Below, piece by piece: positions 16,383 to 24,317 of a stretch of DNA of 30,709 bases. Made by a program: the position numbers and the translations under genes. Position 1 is the stretch's first letter; each line of letters opens with the position of its first letter. This DNA is from JBHIFB01 sp046760905 (GTDB taxonomy: Bacteria > Gemmatimonadota > CAZMKB01): positions 1-30,709 of the forward strand of contig JBHIFB010000021.1 in NCBI GenBank assembly GCA_046760905.1. The letters run 5' to 3'. A model generated the notes under the pieces. The model had not been told where the DNA came from and did no database searches. It was given only the letters and a program-made list of their open reading frames with translations.

Positions 16383-16805
16383 TCACTGTTTACTGAACTC
16401 TTCCTCTGTGACGACCTCGATGCCGTTCTTTTTCAAAAGCGCTGTTGTTACACCATCCTGGCCCTTTCCGCCGGAGCCGCAGGAAGGACTGTCCGACTTT
16501 AGCACGGCTCTACACACCCCAAGAGCCCTCGCAAGCCCAAGCACCTTCCCTGCCCCGCTCGTGAACATGTGAGTGACGTCCTTACCTGATAGAGTGTAAA
16601 CTTTCGCTTTGCCTTCCAGAACATTCCACCCCGAGCCGGTATCTATCTCAGCAGCTTCCCTCGGTATCGAGAGCCCCCCAAGTATCTCCGGGCATACCGC
16701 TACAGCACCCCCCGACTTAACGAGCCTCACGATGTTTTCATGAGGACAGCTCATGCCGTCGTATCTTGTCTTCATGCCTGCCAGGCAGGAGCTGACAAGG
16801 ATCAT
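16383..16805 (-). CDS. DUF523 family protein
   Basis: 140-aa cytoplasmic protein with the complete DUF523 (YbbK-like) pattern: ILVSSCLAG..TRYDG, AVCPEILGGLSIPREAAEI, then LKSDSPSCG near the C-terminus. The conserved cysteines in CLAG, CPE and SPSCG suggest metal or sulfur chemistry, but no reaction is established to my knowledge. It is co-transcribed with pyrE. AAGGG lies about 10 bases before the ATG. A TTGACA at 16889-16884 on the minus strand may be its -35, but no convincing -10 follows. Confidence 0.88.
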   Translation of the reverse strand: MILVSSCLAGMKTRYDGMSCPHENIVRLVKSGGAVAVCPEILGGLSIPREAAEIDTGSGWNVLEGKAKVYTLSGKDVTHMFTSGAGKVLGLARALGVCRAVLKSDSPSCGSGGKGQDGVTTALLKKNGIEVVTEEEFSKQ

Positions 16806-16928
16806 CGTTTGAATGCCCTTTTTTGATAATAGAGTGACAATTGTTGCTCACTGGTACAATAGTTAATAATGGATACTTAGCCTTGTCAATCTTAAATAAC
16901 AAGGGGATTACTGCGACTATTTTGTGAC

Positions 16929-16957
16929 TTGACAACTCCTTAAAGAGTGGGTAGTTT
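16929..16957 (+). promoter_or_regulatory. Putative promoter of the ClC transporter gene
   Basis: TTGACA (16929-16934) and TAGTTT (16952-16957) are 17 bases apart. The predicted start, near 16964, is only a few bases before the ATG at 16969, which has no ribosome binding site, so the message may be nearly leaderless. An imperfect palindrome (ACTCCTTAAAGAGT) fills the spacer. Confidence 0.4.
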
Positions 16958-16968
16958 GAATCTTCATA

Positions 16969-19020
16969 ATGAATTCTACCGAAAACATATTCCGTCGAAT
17001 CGTTACATCTTCTCTATCACGTATTGAAAGTCTCGCGATCGGTGAGCACCTTTTCATGGTGCTTGTCGCAGTGGTCATCGGCCTTCTCGGTGGATTCGGG
17101 GCCATTCTGTTCCGCCTGATGATAAAAATCTTCCAGCTTGTGTTCTTCGGTGTGACCTCTCCAGAACTGACACACATGGCTGAGCTCAGCTGGTTGCATA
17201 AACTAATGATCCCTGCATTGGGGGGAATCCTGGTAGGCCCGATAGTATACTATTTCGCTAGGGAGGTGAAGGGGCATGGAGTACCCGAGGTGATGGAAGC
17301 TCTAGCCCTGAAAGGCGGTGTTATCAGGCCACGGGTAGTATTTGCCAAGATCGTAGCATCTGCAATCAGTATCGGATCTGGTGGCTCGGTTGGGAGGGAA
17401 GGCCCTATTGTACATATCGGAGCCGCGCTGAGTTCGAGCATAGGACAGCTTCTGAAAATCACCGGTGAGAGGTTACGAACCCTCGTCGGATGCGGTGCTG
17501 CAGCTGGGATCGCGGCTGCCTTCAACGCCCCGATAGCCGGTGCCCTCTTCGCCGTGGAGGTGATCCTGGGTGATTTCGGTGTTGCACAGTTCTCACCCAT
17601 CGTGATCTCATCCGTTGCAGCAACGGTTGTTTCAAGGCATTTCCTTGGAAACTTCCCCGCATTCATGGTACCGAAGTATGATCTGGTGAGCGCACTTGAA
17701 CTTTTTCCTTACGCAATCATGGGTGTATCCTGCGGTATTGTTGCGGTTTTTTTCATAAAGGTGCTATACAGCATTGAAGACCGTTTCGAATCGATGTCAG
17801 GTTGGGAGTCACTACGCCCAGCACTGGGAGGTCTAATAATAGGTGGACTCGCGATGATATATCCCCATGTATACGGTGTGGGGTATGAGACCATAAACGG
17901 GACCATGAACGGCTCTATAACCGGCAACATACTCGCTATACTCCTTCTTTTTAAGATAGTTGCAACCTCTGTTACTCTGGGATCTGGCGGTTCAGGCGGG
18001 ATCTTCGCCCCTTCACTTTTCATGGGAGCGGTGCTCGGCGGGTTCATGGGGAACTACATCCACCTTCTATTCCCTGATACTACCGCTACTCAGGGTGCAT
18101 ATGCCCTCGTCGGCATGGGGGCGATGGTGGCAGGTACAACCCATGCCCCGATAACCGCGATCATCATAATATTCGAGCTGACGGATGACTATCATATCAT
18201 ACTCCCGCTCATGGTAGCATGTATACTCAGCACTCTCCTCTCTGTACGGATCGAGAGATATTCCATCTACACGTTGAAACTCTTCAGAAGGGGAATCAGC
18301 CTCCGGCAGAGCCAGGATATAAACATCTTAAGGGCGATCAGGGTGAGGGAGGTGATGAATACCGACGCGGTCACAATACACCCGTCAACACCGTTCAAAG
18401 AGATTTTCAGGACATTCATAGAATCACCTCATTCCAACCTTTTCGTGACCGATAAAGAAAGTAGACTCTCCGGTGTCATATCCTTCCACAACCTGAGGCT
18501 CATCTTGCCGGATTGGAGCGAGATTCAGAATATAGTCGTTGCTGAAGATATCCAGATGCCCCAGAAGCACGTTCTGACCCCGGAGGATACACTTGACAGA
18601 GCGATGCACCTTTTCGGCCGCACCGGTGAAGATGAGCTGCCAGTAGTCAGCTCCCGGGAGTTCAGGAAGCTCGTGGGTTTAGTTAGCAAAGGCAGGGTTG
18701 TGGAAGCCTATAACCGAGAATTGCTAAAGAGGGACACCGCTCTCGACGTGCACCACGGTATCAGTACCCAGGCGGTTGAGAGTGAATATGAACTCACCGA
18801 TGGATACATCCTCTCTACCGTGAAGGTTCCTTTCTGGTTCACAGGCAGGACACTTAGTGAACTCATGATCAGAAACAGGTACGGTGTCGAGGTTGTCCTC
18901 ATAAGGAGGGGGGAGCAGGGCAGGACTGAACTCCCCCATTCCGGATACCGGTTCAAGGAAGAAGATCAGATTCTCGTGATAGGCCAGCCGGAGGCGATCG
19001 AGAAGCTCAAGTCACTTTAA
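16969..19020 (+). CDS. ClC chloride channel/transporter with CBS pair and TrkA-C domain
   Basis: 683-aa inner-membrane protein. Residues about 20-430 form the ClC core with GHGVPEVMEAL (102-112), SGGSVGREGPIVHIG with gating glutamate E144, and SGGSGGIFAPSLFMG. At the position of the intracellular proton glutamate of E. coli ClC (E203) it has V198 (FAVEVILGDF), as in channel-type ClCs, and H103 replaces the chloride-binding serine. Two CBS domains follow (about 460-515 and 525-585; VREVMNTDAVTIHPSTPF opens the first), which usually bind adenine nucleotides, then a TrkA-C (RCK-C) domain (about 605-683). The C-terminal combination suggests gating by nucleotide and another ligand. Its stop overlaps that of the convergent M23 gene in a shared TTAA. 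Family certain; channel versus exchanger is inference. Confidence 0.93.
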   Translation: MNSTENIFRRIVTSSLSRIESLAIGEHLFMVLVAVVIGLLGGFGAILFRLMIKIFQLVFFGVTSPELTHMAELSWLHKLMIPALGGILVGPIVYYFAREVKGHGVPEVMEALALKGGVIRPRVVFAKIVASAISIGSGGSVGREGPIVHIGAALSSSIGQLLKITGERLRTLVGCGAAAGIAAAFNAPIAGALFAVEVILGDFGVAQFSPIVISSVAATVVSRHFLGNFPAFMVPKYDLVSALELFPYAIMGVSCGIVAVFFIKVLYSIEDRFESMSGWESLRPALGGLIIGGLAMIYPHVYGVGYETINGTMNGSITGNILAILLLFKIVATSVTLGSGGSGGIFAPSLFMGAVLGGFMGNYIHLLFPDTTATQGAYALVGMGAMVAGTTHAPITAIIIIFELTDDYHIILPLMVACILSTLLSVRIERYSIYTLKLFRRGISLRQSQDINILRAIRVREVMNTDAVTIHPSTPFKEIFRTFIESPHSNLFVTDKESRLSGVISFHNLRLILPDWSEIQNIVVAEDIQMPQKHVLTPEDTLDRAMHLFGRTGEDELPVVSSREFRKLVGLVSKGRVVEAYNRELLKRDTALDVHHGISTQAVESEYELTDGYILSTVKVPFWFTGRTLSELMIRNRYGVEVVLIRRGEQGRTELPHSGYRFKEEDQILVIGQPEAIEKLKSL

Positions 19021-19940
19021 CGTGCTTCATTCATCGGGAGTGAGATTATAGAGAGGGGATCGATCCTCGCCCTGTTGATCTGGAAAGCCCAGTGAAGGTG
19101 CGGCCCTGTTGATCTGCCCGTGCTACCGACAGTTCCTATGACCTGACCCCGCCTCACACGCTCTCCCTGCTTTACGAGGATCTCGTCGAAGTGGAAATAC
19201 ATGCTGTAAACACCGAGGCCGTGATCAATGAAGACCGACTTCCCCGAGTAGAATTGTTGGCCGCAGAAAGCGACGATGCCGTCATTAGATGCTTTTACAG
19301 GAGTTCCCGCTCTTGCACGCAAGTCAAGCCCGCCATGCGGATCTCTTCTCCTGCCGTTTATGATCCTTCCTGTGCCGAAATCTTCCGTTACCGTGAGCCT
19401 TTCGAGCGGTGGTATGAAGGGGCGATTCCACAGCTTCTCCTCCCTCTGAAGTGAAAGGATGCTGTCGGTAAGTGCCCGTTCAAGTCGTATCCTCTTAATA
19501 TCTTCCTTTGTCAGGCCTCCCGGTTTGGGAGGGACTCTGAGCTTCACGATCCTGAATTCTTTCCCTTCAACTTGAATTTTCTCTGTGAGTTCTCTATCCG
19601 CTCCAGTTCTTGTATGCAGTGTGAGGCGAAGGTCGTAAATACCGGCCTTGATGTCTCTATCGAATCCGATGAGTCCTCGAAAGCGTCCTTCAACCTCCTC
19701 CCAGAAAATGATTCTCTTTCCGAAAGCCTCTCCGGTTACCCCAACTGTCTCCTTGTCTGACATGACCTCCACGATAGCCGCCTCACCGGGAGCCAGATCG
19801 GCTCTCTTGATGATTTCGACTTTCAGGGGGATCGAATCCGCAGGCCTATCTGCGGCTGTGTATCGAGCTGAGCCCCATCCAGAGAACATGGCTAGGAGGG
19901 ATATGAAACCGGCTACGCTCGTTACCGTCGACTTCCACAT
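19017..19940 (-). CDS. Exported M23 family metallopeptidase
   Basis: 307-aa periplasmic peptidase with an N-terminal hydrophobic signal (about 1-25), a beta-rich domain (about 40-130) and a C-terminal M23 (LytM-type) domain. Zinc ligands are visible: H202 and D206 in DPHGGLDLRA and H283 in GPHLHW, with catalytic H281. These are complete, so it is probably an active peptidoglycan endopeptidase and not a degenerate EnvC/NlpD-type activator. The start overlaps the end of the upstream MBL gene by 19 bases, indicating an operon. ATG 19940 has GAGG at suitable spacing. Confidence 0.9.
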   Translation of the reverse strand: MWKSTVTSVAGFISLLAMFSGWGSARYTAADRPADSIPLKVEIIKRADLAPGEAAIVEVMSDKETVGVTGEAFGKRIIFWEEVEGRFRGLIGFDRDIKAGIYDLRLTLHTRTGADRELTEKIQVEGKEFRIVKLRVPPKPGGLTKEDIKRIRLERALTDSILSLQREEKLWNRPFIPPLERLTVTEDFGTGRIINGRRRDPHGGLDLRARAGTPVKASNDGIVAFCGQQFYSGKSVFIDHGLGVYSMYFHFDEILVKQGERVRRGQVIGTVGSTGRSTGPHLHWAFQINRARIDPLSIISLPMNEAR

Positions 19941-20704
19941 AATGCCTCATCCACATCAAAACTCATGCCATCGCGGGCAGCCATAACGGTGAGACCGAGT
20001 TCTTTCTCCATGTCGCCTACCAGCTCCCAGGGCTTTCTCTTAAGGAGTGACATGCCGAAATGTGTGAGTATGCCGATCCGCGGTTTCATATCGGCCAGGA
20101 GTCTCTTTGTGTCATCAAGATCCAGGTGCAAAATTTTGTGCTTATTCTCTGCCAGGACCACGTTTATGATGGCGATCTCGGCTCTGAGCGCATCCGCGAT
20201 CTGGGGGAAATATGCCGTGTCGGGAACGTGTGAAATCGTTCCAGAGCTTGTGCGAAAGAGGAAGCCGTATGTCTCGACCGTGTGCCTCATCGCAAGCGGT
20301 GCCTCGATCTTCAAGTTGCCCAGATCGATTTCCATACCTTCTTGAATGATGATCAGCTCATCGAGATAGTCCCTGAGATACTTGAGTATCACGGGTTCGC
20401 CCTCGAGGGCATCACGGGGTGCAAAGAGCATGCCTTTCTTATGGATTCCTCCTGCAGTCATCCCGTCTATCACCACGTTCACATCGCTCGAGTGGTCGAT
20501 GTGTTTGTGGGTGAGGATGATTATATCGATCTTTTCGATGTCGATCTTTGGTCTACTCTTTGCGAGCCGTACGATGCTGCCTGGACCCGGATCAAGGAGG
20601 ATTCTCTTATCCTCCAGCTCGAAGAATATCCCTCCCGATGCCCTGAGTTGTCTGGCGACGACATATCTGGCCCCCGCCGTACCGAGGAACTTTATCCTGT
20701 TCAC
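19922..20704 (-). CDS. MBL-fold hydrolase, RNase Z-like group
   Basis: 260-aa cytoplasmic MBL-fold protein with THKHIDH (H66, H68, D70, H71), an N-terminal KFLGTAGARY, LLDPGPGS and a late GILTHFGMSLL. The layout resembles the COG1234 group of RNase Z-like and other single-domain hydrolases. It lacks a recognisable exosite arm, so tRNA 3-prime processing should not be assumed. GTG 20704 has GGAG upstream. It overlaps the M23 gene and is likely co-transcribed with it from the promoter near 20850. Confidence 0.8.
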   Translation of the reverse strand: MNRIKFLGTAGARYVVARQLRASGGIFFELEDKRILLDPGPGSIVRLAKSRPKIDIEKIDIIILTHKHIDHSSDVNVVIDGMTAGGIHKKGMLFAPRDALEGEPVILKYLRDYLDELIIIQEGMEIDLGNLKIEAPLAMRHTVETYGFLFRTSSGTISHVPDTAYFPQIADALRAEIAIINVVLAENKHKILHLDLDDTKRLLADMKPRIGILTHFGMSLLKRKPWELVGDMEKELGLTVMAARDGMSFDVDEALCGSRR

Positions 20705-20831
20705 TTCACTCCAGACTCATTAGCATACAAAGAGACAGGGTGGTTTTCCTTCCGTTATGATGTGGACATGTATCTGGTATCATCATTTCTTTTACAGGTC
20801 GATAGAAGTAGCACTGAATAAGAGGGAGAAT

Positions 20832-20860
20832 ATAATAATGATTAATTACCTATCAGTAAA
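20832..20860 (-). promoter_or_regulatory. Putative promoter of the MBL/M23 gene pair
   Basis: On the minus strand TTTACT (20860-20855) and TATTAT (20837-20832) are 17 bases apart (4/6 and 5/6 matches). The start near 20825 would give a 120-base leader. The 219-base gap 20705-20923 shows no other feature. Confidence 0.4.
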
Positions 20861-20923
20861 AACTGTCTGAGAGGTACGTGGATATGTTACATAATAGTAT
20901 AGAGATTACTGCCTCGACCGGTG

Positions 20924-22969
20924 TCAATACACCCCCTCCCTTACCATGGCCGGGTCGCCGTACAGGTTATAATTGAACATGTTCTGGTATTCATACCAGT
21001 GGTCCCATCCATAGTTGAAATTGCAGTAGAACTTGGAGTCATAGAGGGCGTCGCCAACCCTTTCCGGGCCATCTGGTCCATCGATCATGTAACGATTGAA
21101 CTCATAGCACATTGACTCGGCACCGCCCGGTGATGAGGGCCACTCAACGGCGATGGCGGCCGGCCGCGTCGCACTTACCACGGCGGAGCATGCGCCGAAG
21201 CCGGGTTTTGTCAGCAGCTTCACCCCCAGATTTCCCCCGTACACATATTCCGGGTAGCCGACTAAACACGAGACGGCAAAGAGAATAGAGGGGTAATCAT
21301 CCTCCAGGTTGGAGTAAGTGCTGATGAGAGTATACCAGGACAGCTCATTTGACTCAGGAACTCCATCGCCGTCATCCCACTCCCACACCGAACGAGCGGT
21401 ACTGTTATGAGCACCGTGAGCGGCCCAGTTCACAACTCCATACTGGCCGTTTCTCCAATCAGAGGTAAACGCCGATTCACTGATCGCAGGCCAGTCGTAG
21501 GTCGACGTTTGTAAGCCTTCCTGCTCACTGTAATGGCTCACCGTCCAGCCGTCCATGATATCGGTCTCTATATAGTCCAGGCATGTGGCGCCGTCCATCA
21601 GACCGTACCCGTTGTAGTCCTGATTCTCGAAGAAAAGAATCGCTCCTGGCTGCAATGCACTGTTCTTCCAGTCTCCTGTATCCTGCTCGAAGGAAACCAG
21701 CTTGTCCAGTGCGTAAGTAATCCGCTCAATGTTGTCTGTTGGAATTCGGCCGACCGATATCTCAGCCAAAAAATCCGGATCGTCCTGGCCGTATTCACCG
21801 CGGTATCCATCGCCGTCGGAATCCCACGATTCAGCATCCGTGTATGACAGATCTGCATAGTAATAATCAGTCGGCACGCATCCCCAGTAATCCCAAGGAT
21901 TCCCAGGATTGCATGAATGGGTGGCGGGATCAGGATAACAGTAAGGCATCGGGACCGTCTCGTTATCTCCCACCAGCAGAACATATTCAATTCCCCACTG
22001 CACATAGTAGCTTCTGAGGAAGTTCCGGATCTGTTCGGCAAGGTCACTGCCGGGCTGGCCGGTGATCCTTGCGTCGTTCGTATAGACAGTCTCCAAGTTA
22101 TAGCCCAGCGAAGTCTTCCAGTTCGGAAAATCAGAGGCGGCTATTGCATTGTTAAGGTAAGAAGCTGTAATGATAACATAGTCTTTGCGAAAAAAGGGCT
22201 CCGGTACGGCCCTGGAACCGGTCGAGCCAGGCAGGTCGCCGGGAACATAAAGTGCCTCTACCTGATCGTAGTTGATGAACAATTCCCTTGCACGCTCATC
22301 AGCCACCTCATCCCACTTAAGCTCCTCGGCTCGCCTGGCTTCGGTGCTGCCGGGTTTTGGGATGGAGTAGTCGATGATGATCCGAGCGCCATCATAATGG
22401 ATGAGCCTACCCGATCTGGGGTAGTAGCTGAAAGGGTAGAATGAAACTGAAGCGTAAGAGTATTTTCGCAGGGTCCCCGAGCCTGTGATCTTACCCCTTT
22501 CTGAAGGGTAAGCTTCGTCCGAGGAGTAAGTGGATTCATTATTCTCCTGCCACTCCAGCCGCATCCTCTCATCTGCCTCACGCTGCTTAGCAGGATCTAC
22601 CAGGAGCTTTAACGGTGGAACAGGCTTTATCCTGTATATACCCGGCAATTCAGTTGCACCCATTCCCTCGACTCTAGCAGCCAGAGCCCTTGCCCCTGGT
22701 GGGAGAGCGATCAGAAAGTTTTTTGAAGGAAGCATCGGTTTCCCGACAACCATAATGTGGCCGAATCCCTCCATCACGATTCTGTGGCCGGCACTGGTTT
22801 CGGTTATCTGACAATGGTCTAATCCGGGGGAGGAGACTCTCACGGTGAGCGATTGGATGTTCTTCGAGTCTACTGGTGGATTCCCGGCTTTTGACCAATC
22901 CGCTGCAAGTGTTCCCAGTCCGAGAGTCGTTGAAATGAAAACTGTCAATACTGCAGAGTAAATCTTCAT
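20924..22969 (-). CDS. Exported C25 (gingipain-type) cysteine peptidase
   Basis: 681-aa secreted protein with a signal peptide (MKIYSAVLTVFISTTLGLGTLAA), an N-terminal propeptide-like region, and a C25 catalytic domain starting near residue 270 (RKDYVIITASYLNNAI). The catalytic pair is visible: H518 in NWAAHGAHNSTA and C568 in AVSCLVGYPE. Asp-rich loops such as DSDGDGYRGEYG may bind calcium. Unlike gingipains it ends soon after the catalytic domain (NYNLYGDPAMV) and has no Ig-like or C-terminal type IX sorting domain, so its final location is uncertain. It stands alone, with GGAAGGA before the ATG and a good promoter upstream. C25 enzymes in uncultured anaerobes are thought to feed on protein; this is inference. 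Confidence 0.9.
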   Translation of the reverse strand: MKIYSAVLTVFISTTLGLGTLAADWSKAGNPPVDSKNIQSLTVRVSSPGLDHCQITETSAGHRIVMEGFGHIMVVGKPMLPSKNFLIALPPGARALAARVEGMGATELPGIYRIKPVPPLKLLVDPAKQREADERMRLEWQENNESTYSSDEAYPSERGKITGSGTLRKYSYASVSFYPFSYYPRSGRLIHYDGARIIIDYSIPKPGSTEARRAEELKWDEVADERARELFINYDQVEALYVPGDLPGSTGSRAVPEPFFRKDYVIITASYLNNAIAASDFPNWKTSLGYNLETVYTNDARITGQPGSDLAEQIRNFLRSYYVQWGIEYVLLVGDNETVPMPYCYPDPATHSCNPGNPWDYWGCVPTDYYYADLSYTDAESWDSDGDGYRGEYGQDDPDFLAEISVGRIPTDNIERITYALDKLVSFEQDTGDWKNSALQPGAILFFENQDYNGYGLMDGATCLDYIETDIMDGWTVSHYSEQEGLQTSTYDWPAISESAFTSDWRNGQYGVVNWAAHGAHNSTARSVWEWDDGDGVPESNELSWYTLISTYSNLEDDYPSILFAVSCLVGYPEYVYGGNLGVKLLTKPGFGACSAVVSATRPAAIAVEWPSSPGGAESMCYEFNRYMIDGPDGPERVGDALYDSKFYCNFNYGWDHWYEYQNMFNYNLYGDPAMVREGVY

Positions 22970-23028
22970 GATTTAAATCCTTCCCTTCGAGTTAAAGTTA
23001 TTATAAAGGAACGCTCATCAATAATAGC

Positions 23029-23058
23029 ACTATACCACAGAACTGTAATGGATGTCAA
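23029..23058 (-). promoter_or_regulatory. Sigma-70 promoter of the C25 peptidase gene
   Basis: On the minus strand TTGACA (23058-23053) and TATAGT (23034-23029) are 18 bases apart, about 55 bases before the ATG at 22969. Confidence 0.6.
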
Positions 23059-23105
23059 GAGGTCATCCAGTTACGGAAAGGGATGGATGTAGTGAATTCC
23101 TCCGT

Positions 23106-23240
23106 GAAAGTTTGATTGGAACCATAGGGAACTTTCTCGTGAGATAGCTGTTTAAATAGATGAACCCGAACCAGCCTGCCGGCTTTCGGGTAGAATTAAG
23201 CGTTTGCGCCTGGCATTTGTTCGGGTCGGTCGTGACCGAC
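23106..23240 (+). other. Hairpin-rich leader of the tandem-PDZ gene
   Basis: Three inverted repeats lie in the 328-base gap 22970-23297. GAAAGTT/AACTTTC pairs 23106-23112 with 23130-23136. ACCCGAA/TTCGGGT pairs 23164-23170 with 23185-23191, continued after a CC bulge by AGCC/GGCT around a TGCC loop. GTCGGTC/GACCGAC pairs 23225-23231 with 23234-23240. None is followed by a T-run. They may be operators or a structured 5-prime leader. I match them to no known riboswitch. Confidence 0.45.
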
Positions 23241-23297
23241 AAACCTGATCCGCAGCTTGTTGGCGTGAAAGTGAGTACAAATTACATGGAGGCCCGC

Positions 23298-24281
23298 ATG
23301 AACAAAACAGCGTTTGTATCATTCTTCGTCATTCTGCTCCTTCTTACGTTGACCCACCCGCCGAGCACGGCGAGCGCCGAATCCGGATGGCTTGGCGTGC
23401 AGGTCAAGGAGCTGGATGAGTCTCTCAGGGAGGCGCTCGATTTCAAGGGCGAGGGCGTTCTCGTCCAGGAGGTTTTCGAAGACAGCCCCGCCAGCGAAGG
23501 AGGCTTACTCGCCGGCGATATTATCACGAGCTTTGCGGGGGAGGAGGTAGATGATCTGGAAGATTTCGTCGACATGGTCAGAGATACCGAGCCTGGAAGC
23601 GAGGTCAAGATCGTCGTGATCCGAAAGGGGAAGAAGAAGGATCTGGAGGTTAAAATCGGTGAGAGCGAGGAGCCAGAAATTTTCCGTAAGTTCGGGAAAA
23701 AATTCAAAGGTCTCAAGCTTTACGGACCCAGGGCCTGCCTTGGAGTCCGGGTCGAAGACCTCAGTGAGGATCTCGGCGAGTATTTCAAGACAAGTGAAGG
23801 AGCCCTGGTAATGTCTGTTGCAGAAGACAGCCCTGCCTCCAGAGCCGGTATCAAGGCGGGAGACGTCCTCATGGAAATCGGCGGATCGAAGATCCACGAT
23901 GCAGATGATGTCTTCGAGGTGATCAGCCATAAAAAGGGCGGGGATGAGGTCGAGGTCAAGGCTTTGCGCAAGGGGAAGGAGAAAAGCTTCGAGGTGTCTT
24001 TGAAGGAGTGTGAAAAACACGGGTGGTTGGGCGGTGGTCATCATGGGAAAGGGCGCTATTACCTGCAGGGACCTCACGGTGGATGCTGTATGATGATTCC
24101 CGAGCTTGGAGATATCGAGATAGAACTTGAGGACCTGGGGGACTATTTCTCCGGCGAGGATTTCGAAAAGGACATTGAGATACTCGGTGAGCTGAGCAGT
24201 GAAAGGCTCGAGGAACTCGAAGAGGGTTTAGAAGAGCTCAGAGAGGAGTTGAAGGAGCTCAAGGAGAGTCTGAAAAAATAG
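23298..24281 (+). CDS. Exported tandem-PDZ protein without a protease domain
   Basis: 327 aa from the ATG at 23298 (GGAGG 5 bases upstream), where a signal peptide begins (cleavage after ASA, residue 27). Two PDZ domains follow (about 31-120 and 138-235), each with a carboxylate-binding loop (GWLGVQV, CLGVRV) and the SPA...GL.AGD pattern typical of DegP/HtrA PDZ domains. No serine-protease domain is present. A Gly/His/Cys-rich segment (GGGHHGKG, GGCCMM) could bind metal. The last 50 residues form an acidic coiled coil (LEELEEGLEELREELKELK). It looks like a periplasmic scaffold or substrate receptor. It is a single gene facing away from the C25 peptidase and convergent with cstA. The partner is unknown. 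Confidence 0.85.
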   Translation: MNKTAFVSFFVILLLLTLTHPPSTASAESGWLGVQVKELDESLREALDFKGEGVLVQEVFEDSPASEGGLLAGDIITSFAGEEVDDLEDFVDMVRDTEPGSEVKIVVIRKGKKKDLEVKIGESEEPEIFRKFGKKFKGLKLYGPRACLGVRVEDLSEDLGEYFKTSEGALVMSVAEDSPASRAGIKAGDVLMEIGGSKIHDADDVFEVISHKKGGDEVEVKALRKGKEKSFEVSLKECEKHGWLGGGHHGKGRYYLQGPHGGCCMMIPELGDIEIELEDLGDYFSGEDFEKDIEILGELSSERLEELEEGLEELREELKELKESLKK

Positions 24282-24317
24282 GATCGGGACTCTGAGTATC
24301 TTCAGAAAGTGGCGGTA

